From an uncultured Bacteroidales bacterium (GTDB taxonomy: Bacteria; Bacteroidota; Bacteroidia; Bacteroidales; P3): a stretch of 64,000 nucleotides of DNA. The DNA lies in contig CAKZZD010000020.1 in NCBI GenBank assembly GCA_937886715.1, forward strand, positions 1-64,000. Reading direction: 5' to 3'. A program made the translations under genes and the position numbers. The notes under the pieces are model-generated. The model had not been told where the DNA came from. It did not search any database and saw only the letters and a program-made list of their open reading frames with translations. Numbering within the stretch: position 1 is the stretch's first letter; every line of letters begins with the position of its first letter. Shown here piece by piece: positions 42,428 through 51,295 of the stretch.

Positions 42428-42873
42428 TCTCAATCAGATTTTAAAAGAATCATGGATAAGGACTTGATATATACTATTATTGGATGCGTACTGAAAGTTC
42501 ATTCAAAATTAGGTCCGGGCCTTTTAGAGTCTGTTTACCAAAAAGCATTGATGATTGAATTGGACAATGAATGCCTTTCGGCAGAAGAGGAAGTGCCATT
42601 AGAAATAATGTATGATGGAAATAACCTCGGATTAGGTTTTAGAATGGACATCTTGGTTGAAGGCTAGATTATCCTTGAACTAAAATCCGTATCAGCTTTA
42701 GAAAAAGTACACTTCAAGCAGTTACAAACATACCTGAAACTATCGAACAAACCTTTGGGATACCTAATAAATTTCAACGTGGACAAAATGGTTATCGGCT
42801 CAAGCATCCATCGCATCACAAACATCAACTATCAAGAATAACTCTTTTATAATCTTTTACAATCTGATTGAAA
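42428..42873 (+). mobile_element. Putative mobile cassette 2: GxxExxY pseudogene between inverted repeats
   Basis: The right arm (42843-42873, 31 bp) is an imperfect complement of the left arm (42428-42448). The ATG of the enclosed gene is three bases inside the left arm and its final stop is one base from the right arm, so the gene fills the cassette. Related repeat pairs without a gene lie at 43904-44004 and 55387-55442. It sits exactly between two GT2 genes. Confidence 0.62.
42452..42841 (+). pseudogene. GxxExxY family gene with in-frame nonsense codon
   Basis: Starts at ATG 42452 and would encode 129 residues: the first 71 include GPGLLESVYQKAL and D66, then a TAG at 42665-42667 interrupts the nuclease-like core just before ELK (codons 76-78). 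The same frame continues intact through FKQLQTYLKL and GYLINFNVDKM to TAA at 42839-42841. A single base change would explain the stop (for example from AAG). Readthrough or stop recoding is possible but there is no other sign of it here. Confidence 0.85.
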
Positions 42874-42882
42874 TTTAAGTCC

Positions 42883-43896
42883 ATGCCGAGAGTTACCGTG
42901 CTGATGCCGACATATAACGTAGCCCCTTGGGTCGAGGAATCCATCCGCAGTGTCCTTAACCAGACCTACCACGACTTTGAGTTATTGGTGGTCGACGACG
43001 CGTCGACGGATCAAACCCTTGATGTGGTAAGAGCCATCCGCGACCCCCGCATCCGCATCGCCTCGTTTCCAAACAACGTAGGCCTGGCCGACAACCTCAA
43101 TCGAGGCCTTGATATCATCGACACCGAGCTCGTGGCCCGTATGGACGGCGACGACATCGCCGAACCCGACTGGCTGGAAACAGGCATACGCATCCTCGAC
43201 ACCCACCCCGAAGTAGGTATCTGCAGTTTCGGCTTTCAGTTCTTCGGTGCCAAAACTTCTGTGGTCCGATTCCCTGAGCTCCACGAGGACTCCAAAGCCC
43301 AGATGCTCTTCGGATGCACCGTCATTGTGCCGGTGTTCCGCAAATCCGTCTTCACCGACAACCACCTCCACTACAGCACCGAAGCCTTCCCGGCCGAGGA
43401 TTATATGATGTGGGCCAATGCCTACCCCTTGACGCAGATCTACAACGTCCAGCGCACCCTCTTCCACTACCGCACCCACGCCACCCAGATCTCCACCTCG
43501 CGACGCGAAGCCCAGATCGTGAAAAGCAACGAGGTGCGCCTCAAGATGCTCCAATGGCTCAACCCCGCCTTCACAAACGAAGAAAAGCAGTACTTCCTCG
43601 ACAACTTCGTCCCTTGCAAAATCGATTCCAGGAAAGACATCGCCACCCTCACGGCCTTCGCTCAACTCCTCATCGACCGCAACACCCCCGGCAACTACTC
43701 CGGCGATGCACTGCGCCGCAAGTTCAAATCCCATATCGCCTATGGTGCCTTGGACTATGTGGAACACAGATACTTTCCCTCTCAGTACACCCCCTTCGCC
43801 CTCATCCGACTCCTCGCCAGCGGCCTCTACCCTACCCTGCCAAAGAAAAACCGCCGCAAACTGATAGCCAAATGTCTGCTGCTCAAAAGAAAATAA
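42883..43896 (+). CDS. Family 2 glycosyltransferase
   Basis: A 337-residue GT-A enzyme: VTVLMPTYNVAPWVEESIRSV, VDDASTDQT (about 40), ARMDGDDIAEPDW with DGDD (about 90-95) and FPAEDYMMWANA with the catalytic acid. A basic C-terminus follows. ATG 42883 is chosen; a TTG at 42868 lies inside the inverted repeat. Specificity unknown. Confidence 0.9.
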   Translation: MPRVTVLMPTYNVAPWVEESIRSVLNQTYHDFELLVVDDASTDQTLDVVRAIRDPRIRIASFPNNVGLADNLNRGLDIIDTELVARMDGDDIAEPDWLETGIRILDTHPEVGICSFGFQFFGAKTSVVRFPELHEDSKAQMLFGCTVIVPVFRKSVFTDNHLHYSTEAFPAEDYMMWANAYPLTQIYNVQRTLFHYRTHATQISTSRREAQIVKSNEVRLKMLQWLNPAFTNEEKQYFLDNFVPCKIDSRKDIATLTAFAQLLIDRNTPGNYSGDALRRKFKSHIAYGALDYVEHRYFPSQYTPFALIRLLASGLYPTLPKKNRRKLIAKCLLLKRK

Positions 43897-43903
43897 TATA
43901 AAA

Positions 43904-44004
43904 TCTCAATCAAATTGTAAAAGATTTAAAAAGAAAAAACTATTTTTTTACATCCTATTAGCAATAGTAACCATCTTTTATAATCTTTTAAAATCTGATT
44001 GAGA
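43904..44004. repeat. Gene-less inverted-repeat element (MITE-like) of the cassette-2 family
   Basis: Arms 43904-43934 and 43974-44004 are complementary at 27 of 31 positions around a 39-nt AT-rich centre. The right arm shares 21 bases exactly with the complement of the left arm of cassette 2. It fills the gap between a GT2 gene and the deacetylase gene. Confidence 0.8.
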
Positions 44005-44012
44005 CAAACAAT

Positions 44013-44786
44013 ATGATTGACTTCCGCCGCAAACTCCACAACCTCACCCACCCCATCCTGGGACGCATACTGATGCTCCATCGTGTGGTAGAACACCGCA
44101 ACGAAGGCGACAACCGTGAGCTGGAGATTACGCCCGACTTCTTGAAACAAACTATTGAGACCTACCGTCAGCAAGGCCATCGTTTCGTCTCCATCGACGA
44201 GGCCTGCGACATCATTGCCAAAGGTCGCACCGACCAACCTTTCGTCTGCCTCACTTTCGACGACGGCTATCAGGACAACTACGACATTGCCTACCCCATC
44301 CTGAAACAGAAACAAGTACCCTTCGCCATCTACGTCACCACTGGCTTCATCGACAACCGCCTCCCCATGTGGTGGTACCGCTGCGAAAGCCGAGAGCAGT
44401 GCCAAACTTGTTTGAGTAATGCCGAGGTGCAGCAGCGTGAGCGTAGCTACCCTGGCGAACAACTTGGAATCAGTTCCGAATCTCTCAAAGCCTTAGATGC
44501 CGACCCCCTCTGCACCATCGGTGCCCACACGGTCAGCCACCCAAAGCTTGACATTCTCTCGCTCAATGACCAGCAGAAAGAAATCACACAATCCCGCCAG
44601 GAACTGGAGGCCCTCCTCGACCATCCCATTCTCCACTTCTCCTATCCCCATGGTGCCTACAACTCCGACACTTTGGCCATCATCAGCCGTCAGCCATTCC
44701 ATTCCTCCCTCTGTGCTTGGGGAGGCACCCTACGTCGCGGTGCCAATCCTTTGACGCTACCTCGCATCGAACTTCGCCAACCTTAA
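44013..44786 (+). CDS. Polysaccharide deacetylase (NodB fold)
   Basis: A 257-residue protein with the NodB metal site: TFDDGYQDN (about residues 78-86) and the histidine motif in IGAHTVSHPKL (about 169-179), then the FSYPHGAYN groove motif. Metal-dependent removal of acetyl groups from an amino sugar is the expected reaction. No signal peptide, so it should act in the cytoplasm on a precursor. ATG 44013 lies 8 bp after the MITE-like repeat. Confidence 0.9.
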   Translation: MIDFRRKLHNLTHPILGRILMLHRVVEHRNEGDNRELEITPDFLKQTIETYRQQGHRFVSIDEACDIIAKGRTDQPFVCLTFDDGYQDNYDIAYPILKQKQVPFAIYVTTGFIDNRLPMWWYRCESREQCQTCLSNAEVQQRERSYPGEQLGISSESLKALDADPLCTIGAHTVSHPKLDILSLNDQQKEITQSRQELEALLDHPILHFSYPHGAYNSDTLAIISRQPFHSSLCAWGGTLRRGANPLTLPRIELRQP

Positions 44787-44792
44787 CCTATT

Positions 44793-45656
44793 ATGCAAAA
44801 ACGTCAACTGGTTTTCCATCTTGGCCACTCAGCAGGATTCTACTCCGAATTCAACAATATGGTGCTGGCCATCCTGTATTGCCATAAGCATAACATCGAT
44901 TTCAAACTCTACTCTGCCGATGCCAATTTCCGAGTCAAGAATGGCTGGCAAGACTACTTCCTTCCTTTCTGCAACGAATCCCACAACCCAGTCCACCACT
45001 ACATCAACCACCGTTTCGAAGCGCCCAAGGGCGGCAAACGCAAGCTGATCTGCAGTCTCTACAGGTTCATCTTCCCCAACACCCTACTCACCTCTGACCT
45101 ATGGAACAGTTTCCGGCATATCGACCATGAAGAGCTCACCACCTCGGAAGTCCAACAATACTCTTCCGACATCATAAACAAAATCTATCGTTTCAATCCG
45201 TCCACGCAACAAAAGGTGGACAACCTGATCACATCCCTCGGCATCAATACCCCGTATGTCGGTTTTCACATCCGCGGAGGAGACAAAAACACCGAACACG
45301 ACCTGATCTCCATCGACCGCTACATCTCTCGCGCCGAAGCTTCGACATCCATCCGACAAGGGTTCGTGTTCACCGACGACTACCATTTCATTGAGTCACT
45401 CCGCAAGAATTATCCCGAATGGCGTTTCCTCACCCTCACTCCTCCAGACGACCACGGCTACTTCTTCTCCGACTTCTTAAAACTTTCCTCCCAGGAGCGG
45501 GACCAGCGACAAATCAACATGTTTGCCTCTATCGAACTCTTGAGCCGCGCGGACCTCGCTTTCTGCACCTACAGTTCAAACGTAGGCATGTTCCTCGGAA
45601 TGCGAATGGGATCCCGAGCCATCGGCATCGACATGGACAACTGGATGATATGGTGA
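44793..45656 (+). CDS. GT23-like (alpha-1,6-fucosyltransferase/NodZ-type) glycosyltransferase
   Basis: A 287-residue protein with the signature GFHIRGGDKNTEH (about residues 156-168), which corresponds to the HxRxxDK motif by which NodZ and FUT8 bind GDP-fucose. Later FVFTDDYHFIESL and DLAFCTYSSNVGMFLGMRMGS match the donor-binding half. The rest is divergent. With gmd and fcl in the same locus, a fucosyltransferase is a good fit. Transfer of another GDP-sugar remains possible. Confidence 0.72.
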   Translation: MQKRQLVFHLGHSAGFYSEFNNMVLAILYCHKHNIDFKLYSADANFRVKNGWQDYFLPFCNESHNPVHHYINHRFEAPKGGKRKLICSLYRFIFPNTLLTSDLWNSFRHIDHEELTTSEVQQYSSDIINKIYRFNPSTQQKVDNLITSLGINTPYVGFHIRGGDKNTEHDLISIDRYISRAEASTSIRQGFVFTDDYHFIESLRKNYPEWRFLTLTPPDDHGYFFSDFLKLSSQERDQRQINMFASIELLSRADLAFCTYSSNVGMFLGMRMGSRAIGIDMDNWMIW

Positions 45657-45709
45657 TCCATCCCACGAATTAACGAAATGCTCGTCACCATCATAAGACA
45701 AGACATCTC

Positions 45710-46693
45710 ATGACACTAAACATAAAACGCTACCGCCGAGCCCTCGTCACCGACGACCGTCGCATCGTCTACCACAATTTCTGGGACGGGCAGGCTGCCG
45801 AAGTGATATGGTTTACCCAGTTTCTTCGCGCCCACCGTCTGCTGGACGGCCATCGCACTCGCCGGTTCATCTTCTTCTCCACATTGGGCAACGGACAGGT
45901 GCTGTCAACCGACCGTCTGCTCCACCCCTTCAACAAACAACGCAAGCGAATCTTCTTTACGGGCGAAAATGTCCACCATCCTGCCTTCTGCCAATACGCC
46001 GACAACATGCTGTCGCAACCGGACATCGACCTCTCTTTGGGATTCGACTACATCGACGACGATCGCTACCTTCGCTTCCCCATCTGGATTCTGGAAATGT
46101 TTCCCCCACAATCTACCGTCGAAGACATCAAAAACATCTGCCAACAGCTCAGCCACCAACACGTCGACGATTCGCGCAACCGGTTCTGTGCCATCGTCTC
46201 CGGCACCAGCACCATGCTCGGTACCAAGAGCCTCGAGATGCGCACCGACATGGTGAACCGGCTCAACGCCATAGCCCGCGTCGACTGTGCCGGCCGCCTG
46301 TTGAACAACACCGACGAACTAAAAACCAAGTTCAACGACAACAAAGCCGAGTTCCTCAAGCAGTACCGTTTCTACATCTGCCCAGAGAACGCCTCTGTCA
46401 AAGGCTATGTCACCGAGAAAGTCTTCCACTGCATCGGCTCCGGCTGCATCCCCATCTACTGGGGATCCGACAACAACCCCGAACCCGACGTGCTTAACCA
46501 CGATGCCATCCTCTTCTGGAACCCCGATGGCGACAACAATGCCTTGCTACAACAGATTGCAGAGCTGCAAAACAACCCCACCCGCTACCGCGAATTCTTC
46601 GAGCAGCCCCGTCTGCAACCCGACGCCTGGCAGGTAGTGGCCGCTTACTTCGACAGACTCGAACAACACCTCAACAAACTATTCCAATCGTGA
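45710..46693 (+). CDS. GT10 family (alpha-1,3/4-fucosyltransferase-like) glycosyltransferase
   Basis: A 327-residue protein. FYICPENASVKGYVTEKVFHCIGSGCIPIYWGSD (from about residue 222) contains the GT10 donor-binding motif, with the VTEK core. Upstream IFFTGENVHHP and SLGFDYIDDDRYLRFPIW agree with the family's acceptor-binding half. It uses GDP-fucose, which gmd and fcl can supply. Bacterial members build Lewis-type structures; the acceptor here is not known. The next GT2 starts with a GTG that overlaps its stop. Confidence 0.9.
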   Translation: MTLNIKRYRRALVTDDRRIVYHNFWDGQAAEVIWFTQFLRAHRLLDGHRTRRFIFFSTLGNGQVLSTDRLLHPFNKQRKRIFFTGENVHHPAFCQYADNMLSQPDIDLSLGFDYIDDDRYLRFPIWILEMFPPQSTVEDIKNICQQLSHQHVDDSRNRFCAIVSGTSTMLGTKSLEMRTDMVNRLNAIARVDCAGRLLNNTDELKTKFNDNKAEFLKQYRFYICPENASVKGYVTEKVFHCIGSGCIPIYWGSDNNPEPDVLNHDAILFWNPDGDNNALLQQIAELQNNPTRYREFFEQPRLQPDAWQVVAAYFDRLEQHLNKLFQS

Positions 46694-47634
46694 CCCCCCG
46701 CTTCTCCATCGTCATACCTGCCTACAACGCCGAAGCCTACCTGCAGCCATGCCTCGACAGCATCTTTTCGCAAGACTTCCCCGACTTCGAGGTCATTGTT
46801 ATCGACGACGGCAGCACCGACGGCACCGCTGCCCTGCTGCACCGCTACCCACAGGCGAAGGTCATCCGTCAAGAAAACCAGGGCATGAGCACCGCCCGCA
46901 ACCGCGGCATCGACGAGGCCCGAGGCGAATACATCCTCTTTGTGGACAGCGACGACCTCCTCACCGACAACGCTCTTGCCGCGCTGGCTCCCCAACTCGC
47001 CGGCGAAGACATCGTCGGATTCAACTGCCAAAAGCTGCTCGAACCTTCAGGCGAATACACCTGCCACCCCTCCATCAGCGAACCCGAGGCCTCCGACGGA
47101 TGGACCTACTACAACCGCCACCGCCTCACCCCCACCGACATCCACTTCGTCTGCATCTGGCAACGGGCCTACCGGCGCCAGTTTCTGAACGAGAACAACC
47201 TGCGCTTCGCCGACGGCATCCTCCGCGCTGAAGACGACCTCTTCACCACCATGGCCATGCTCGCCGCCCAATCGCTGAAAACCATCACCCCCTGCCTCTA
47301 CACCTACAGGGTACATGCCAACAGCATCACCACCACCGTCGACCGACGTCGCTTCGACGACAGCCTGAAAGTGCAACACATGCTCGCCGACCGATTCATT
47401 CCCTTACAAGGCATCGACAAAACAGCCATCTATCGCGTGCTGGCATCGAACTACATCAACCTCTTCTCGCACCGCACTCAATCCCTCTACGGCAACATCG
47501 ACCGTGAAATGAGCCGTTGGATCAACTGGAAACAGTTCCGCACCGTCTGCATCACCCCCCGCCATCGTCGCCTCTACCGCCTCATCCGCCTCCATCCTGC
47601 CCTGTTTCGCCTATTCGAACACCTTACACGCTGA
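46690..47634 (+). CDS. Family 2 glycosyltransferase
   Basis: A 314-residue GT-A enzyme: FSIVIPAYNAEAYLQPCLDSI, IDDGSTDGT (about 39), FVDSDDLL with the DSDD metal site (about 89) and ILRAEDDLFTTMAM with the catalytic acid. The GTG start at 46690 overlaps the stop of the GT10 gene (GTGA), a normal coupling arrangement. Specificity unknown. Confidence 0.9.
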   Translation: MTPRFSIVIPAYNAEAYLQPCLDSIFSQDFPDFEVIVIDDGSTDGTAALLHRYPQAKVIRQENQGMSTARNRGIDEARGEYILFVDSDDLLTDNALAALAPQLAGEDIVGFNCQKLLEPSGEYTCHPSISEPEASDGWTYYNRHRLTPTDIHFVCIWQRAYRRQFLNENNLRFADGILRAEDDLFTTMAMLAAQSLKTITPCLYTYRVHANSITTTVDRRRFDDSLKVQHMLADRFIPLQGIDKTAIYRVLASNYINLFSHRTQSLYGNIDREMSRWINWKQFRTVCITPRHRRLYRLIRLHPALFRLFEHLTR

Positions 47635-47722
47635 TTCCAAACAATTTGGAATCGATTTTCACCACATGACAACCCCATCTCCCCTCCATACCATCTCCAT
47701 ATCATCTCCTGCCACAGTAGGA

Positions 47723-47779
47723 GTTGGTAGGTACATGACTAGGTGTTGGTAGGTGCATGACAAGGTGTAGGTATTGACC
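47723..47779. repeat. 22-bp imperfect tandem repeat
   Basis: Unit 1 (47723-47744) and unit 2 (47745-47766) read GTTGGTAGGTRCATGACWAGGT and differ at two bases; a third, partial copy follows (47767-47779). It fills part of the 171-bp gap before the MBOAT gene. Confidence 0.85.
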
Positions 47780-47805
47780 AACCCGCACCTGCCCCACTCC
47801 AAGAT

Positions 47806-49221
47806 ATGCTGTTCACATCGATTGAATTTTTGGTTTTCCTTCCAGTGGTGTTTTCCCTCTACTGGCTGCTGCGCAAGCGACTCCAGTGGCAAAACCTCAT
47901 GGTGGTGGCCGCAAGCTATCTCTTCTACGGCTGGTGGGACTGGCGTTTTCTGCTGCTCATAGCCTTCACCACTCTCTGTTCTTTCACCAGCGGTCTGCTG
48001 ATCAAGCCCGAACGAAGCCGCCGCCACAACATGACCATCATGTGGCTCAATATCGGCATCAACCTGGGCATATTGGGGTTGTTCAAATACTACGACTTTT
48101 TTGCATCAGAGCTGGCCAGTCTGCTGGGATGCAATGGCGACAGCGTGATGCTGCACCTGATACTGCCCGTGGGCATCTCGTTCTACACTTTCCAGGCGCT
48201 GAGCTATTCTATTGATGTATACCGCGGAAAGATGGAGCCCACCCGCGATGTGGTGGCATTCTTCGCATACGTAAGTTTCTTCCCCCAGCTGGTGGCTGGT
48301 CCCATCGAGCGCGCCACTAACCTGCTGCCACAGTTCCTGCGACGACGGGAGTTTGACTACGGAATGGCTGTCGACGGCATTCGCCAGATGCTGTGGGGCT
48401 TCTTCAAGAAGGTGGTGGTGGCCGACAACTGTGCCATCTTTGTGGACGAGGTGTGGAACAACATCGGCGGACACAACAGTCTGGACTTGATCATGGCTGC
48501 CGTCATGTTCTCCATCCAGATATACTGCGACTTCTCTGGATATAGCGACATCGCTATCGGCACAGCCAAATTGTTTGGCATCAAGCTGATGCGCAATTTC
48601 AACGTCCCCTATTTCAGTCGTGACATCGCCGAGTTTTGGCGCCGCTGGCACATCTCGCTCACCACTTGGTTTCGCGACTATGTCTACATCCCTCTCGGCG
48701 GCAGCCGCGTGGCAAAATGGAAGGTGGTGCGCAACACCTTCATCATCTTCTTGGTCAGCGGATTCTGGCATGGGGCCAACTGGACCTTCCTTGCGTGGGG
48801 TGCTTTCCACGCATGCCTATTCCTGCCTCTGATTCTGCTTGGGAAAAATCGCAGACATACCGACACCATCGCCGAGGGTCACTGGCTGCCAAGCCTGAAA
48901 GAGCTGGGACAGATGGCCTTGACCTTCTTACTGGCAGCCCTGGGATGGATACTTTTCCGCAGCCAGAGCATCGGTGAAGCCATCGACTTCTACACCGGAA
49001 TTGTCGGAAACGGATGGTCGGGATTCAACCCGCCAATGCGGGCCATCCTTTTTGTGGCTTTGATGCTGGTGGTGGAATGGCTGCAGCGCGGACGGAGCCA
49101 CGGACTAGATATGAATGGCGTTCGCTATGGCGTGGTGCGCTACGCTTGCTATCTCTCTGTACTGGCGTTGATTTTCATGTACGGTGTCTTCAACGAGACC
49201 TTCATCTATTTCCAATTCTAG
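47806..49221 (+). CDS. MBOAT-family O-acyltransferase
   Basis: A 471-residue membrane protein with about ten helices. The MBOAT core is clear: FPQLVAGPIERATNLLPQF, FWRRWHISLTTWFRDYVYIPLGG, and SGFWHGANWTFLAWGAFH with the catalytic histidine (about residue 323). Relatives AlgI and DltB pass acyl groups across the inner membrane to glycans. The next gene, 3 bp on, encodes a SGNH-like protein, the usual partner. Confidence 0.95.
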   Translation: MLFTSIEFLVFLPVVFSLYWLLRKRLQWQNLMVVAASYLFYGWWDWRFLLLIAFTTLCSFTSGLLIKPERSRRHNMTIMWLNIGINLGILGLFKYYDFFASELASLLGCNGDSVMLHLILPVGISFYTFQALSYSIDVYRGKMEPTRDVVAFFAYVSFFPQLVAGPIERATNLLPQFLRRREFDYGMAVDGIRQMLWGFFKKVVVADNCAIFVDEVWNNIGGHNSLDLIMAAVMFSIQIYCDFSGYSDIAIGTAKLFGIKLMRNFNVPYFSRDIAEFWRRWHISLTTWFRDYVYIPLGGSRVAKWKVVRNTFIIFLVSGFWHGANWTFLAWGAFHACLFLPLILLGKNRRHTDTIAEGHWLPSLKELGQMALTFLLAALGWILFRSQSIGEAIDFYTGIVGNGWSGFNPPMRAILFVALMLVVEWLQRGRSHGLDMNGVRYGVVRYACYLSVLALIFMYGVFNETFIYFQF

Positions 49222-49224
49222 ACA

Positions 49225-50157
49225 ATGAAACGGTTTCTGGTCAAAACGGGCATCACCATAGCATCATTACTGGTACTGGCCTACGGATTGGACTGGCGGA
49301 TTACCTCCCGACTCCGACATTCCGATGCCAGAATGTTCGACACCTATAACTCCATCTCCAACAGCAGCCTGAAATGCAACACCCTCATTATGGGCTCATC
49401 GCGCGGACAAGTGCAATACTCACCTGCCATCATCGACAGTATCACCGGACTTAACAGTTACAATATCAGCGTTGACGGCCGTTGCATCGATGCCGAAGTG
49501 ACCATGTACAATTTCTACCTTCGGCATTGTCCCAAACCCAAATTGATAATTCAAAACGTCGACTGGGGCACATTGCTGATGTCCAATGGCTACGAACGGG
49601 AACAATACCTGCCCTATCTGCGAAACGATAAAGCGCTATACAATGAGATTAAAGACCGGGAAAGCTACACTTGGGCCGACCATTATCTGCCTCTTATACG
49701 ATATGCTGGCTATCATGAAACCATCAAAGAAGGCTTGGGCTGGTCCAACAAGCTAGTCCATCCTGGTAATATCGAAAAAGGGTACATCGCCACAGATATG
49801 CAATGGAATGGCGATGTCTTCCAAACGATTGACACCATTGATTTTGCCGTCAATCCCGAAGCGCTGGTCATTTTCGAACGATATCTTGAAAAGTGCAAGG
49901 ACGACGGCATCCAAGTGATATTGGTATTTGCTCCGATCTACATTGGCGTCACCGAAAAAATGGGGAGCGCCGCCGACTCCATGTTCGCTTGCTACCAGCA
50001 GCTTGCCGACCGCTACAGATATCCCATCCTCAACTATACTTACGACAGCCTGAGTCTCGACACCCTCAACTTCTACAATGCCAGTCACCTGAACCGCCAT
50101 GGAGCGGAGCAGTTCTCCACCAAGCTGGCTCACGATTTGAAGAATCTATTGAAATGA
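49225..50157 (+). CDS. SGNH-like periplasmic partner of the O-acyltransferase
   Basis: A 310-residue protein with an N-terminal membrane anchor/signal (about residues 7-25). MGSSRGQV (about residues 56-63) resembles the nucleophile block of SGNH enzymes and NASHLNRHGAEQFS (about 285-298) the Asp/His block, here with S-H in place of D-x-x-H. Like AlgX/AlgJ or DltD it probably completes acetyl transfer to the glycan in the periplasm. The next gene starts in its stop codon (ATGA). Confidence 0.75.
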   Translation: MKRFLVKTGITIASLLVLAYGLDWRITSRLRHSDARMFDTYNSISNSSLKCNTLIMGSSRGQVQYSPAIIDSITGLNSYNISVDGRCIDAEVTMYNFYLRHCPKPKLIIQNVDWGTLLMSNGYEREQYLPYLRNDKALYNEIKDRESYTWADHYLPLIRYAGYHETIKEGLGWSNKLVHPGNIEKGYIATDMQWNGDVFQTIDTIDFAVNPEALVIFERYLEKCKDDGIQVILVFAPIYIGVTEKMGSAADSMFACYQQLADRYRYPILNYTYDSLSLDTLNFYNASHLNRHGAEQFSTKLAHDLKNLLK

Positions 50158-51260
50158 AAAAGATACTTGTTGTTTTCGGCACACGCCCGGAAGCCATCAA
50201 AATGGCCCCTTTAGTGAAAAAACTGGGATGCCGCCCCGACCAATTCGACATGAAAGTCTGCGTCACCGGACAACACCGCGAGATGCTCGATCAGGTGCTT
50301 GATGTGTTCGACATACATCCCGACCACGACCTCAACATCATGCAGCCCAACCAGGACCTCTACGACATCACATCGCGCATCCTGCTGTGCATGCGTGATG
50401 TGCTTCGCGAAGAGCGTCCCGACCTGGTGCTCGTGCATGGCGACACTTCCACCTCGACATTCGCTGCTCTGGCGGCTTTCTACCAACAGATTACCGTAGG
50501 CCATGTGGAAGCCGGCTTGCGGACGGGCAACATCTACAGCCCATGGCCCGAAGAGATGAACCGGCAACTGAACGGACGGCTCTGCACATGGCACTTCGCC
50601 CCCACCGAACGGGCTCGCCAGAATCTGCTCAAAGAAGGCATCGCCAAAGGGCACATCGCCGTCACCGGCAACACCGTCATCGACGCTCTGCAATGGGTAG
50701 CCTCTTCGGGGAAGGCCAAAGCACCCGCCTTCGGACGTGACGAAAGCCGCCGCATGGTGCTCATCACAGGCCACCGCCGCGAGAACTTCGGCGACGGCAT
50801 GAAGCATATTTGCCAAGCCATCAACGACTTGGCGGAGAAATTCAACGACGTGGACTTTGTCTACCCCATCCACCTCAACCCCAACATCCGCCGGGCCGTA
50901 CGCAGCATCATCGACGACAGTCGCCATAACGTATATCTGCTTGAGCCCCTCTCGTATCTCGAGTTCGTGGCCATGATGCAGCAGAGCACCCTGATACTCA
51001 CCGACAGCGGTGGCATCCAGGAGGAAGCCCCTGCCTTTGGCAAACCCGTGCTGGTGATGCGCGACACCACCGAACGTCCCGAAGCCATCGATGCAGGCAC
51101 TGCACGATTGGTAGGCACCGAGCGTAGCACCATAGTGGACGCCGTAACCGACCTGCTCACCAACGAAGAATCCTACCACACCATGTCCCACGCCGCCAAC
51201 CCCTTCGGCGACGGTCACGCCGCACAACGCATTGCCGACTTTATTGCCACGCATGAGTAA
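50154..51260 (+). CDS. wecB: UDP-N-acetylglucosamine 2-epimerase (non-hydrolysing)
   Basis: A 368-residue GT-B-fold enzyme that makes UDP-ManNAc. FGTRPEAIKMAPLV at the N-terminus, GDTSTSTFAALAAF, HVEAGLRTGNIYSPWPEEMNR and LTDSGGIQEEAPAFGKPVLVMRDTTERPEAI are canonical WecB motifs. It is distinct from the WbpI-like epimerase at 60719, which has the ILHTGQHYD pattern. Overlaps the SGNH gene by 4 bp. Confidence 0.95.
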   Translation: MKKILVVFGTRPEAIKMAPLVKKLGCRPDQFDMKVCVTGQHREMLDQVLDVFDIHPDHDLNIMQPNQDLYDITSRILLCMRDVLREERPDLVLVHGDTSTSTFAALAAFYQQITVGHVEAGLRTGNIYSPWPEEMNRQLNGRLCTWHFAPTERARQNLLKEGIAKGHIAVTGNTVIDALQWVASSGKAKAPAFGRDESRRMVLITGHRRENFGDGMKHICQAINDLAEKFNDVDFVYPIHLNPNIRRAVRSIIDDSRHNVYLLEPLSYLEFVAMMQQSTLILTDSGGIQEEAPAFGKPVLVMRDTTERPEAIDAGTARLVGTERSTIVDAVTDLLTNEESYHTMSHAANPFGDGHAAQRIADFIATHE

Positions 51261-51295
51261 TAAGAAAAACATCTGAGTCATAACTCTATGAAAGA

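Noticed and set aside
43904..44004. The 31-bp inverted repeat as a simple terminator
   Set aside because: The arms recur as flanks of the GxxExxY gene and elsewhere, and it lies inside a gene series that appears co-transcribed; a terminator role is not excluded but does not explain the recurrence.
50154..51260. The WecB gene as the missing WbpI
   Set aside because: Its motifs (GTRPEAIKMAP, SPWPEEMNR) are those of ordinary UDP-GlcNAc 2-epimerase; the gene at 60719 fits WbpI better.
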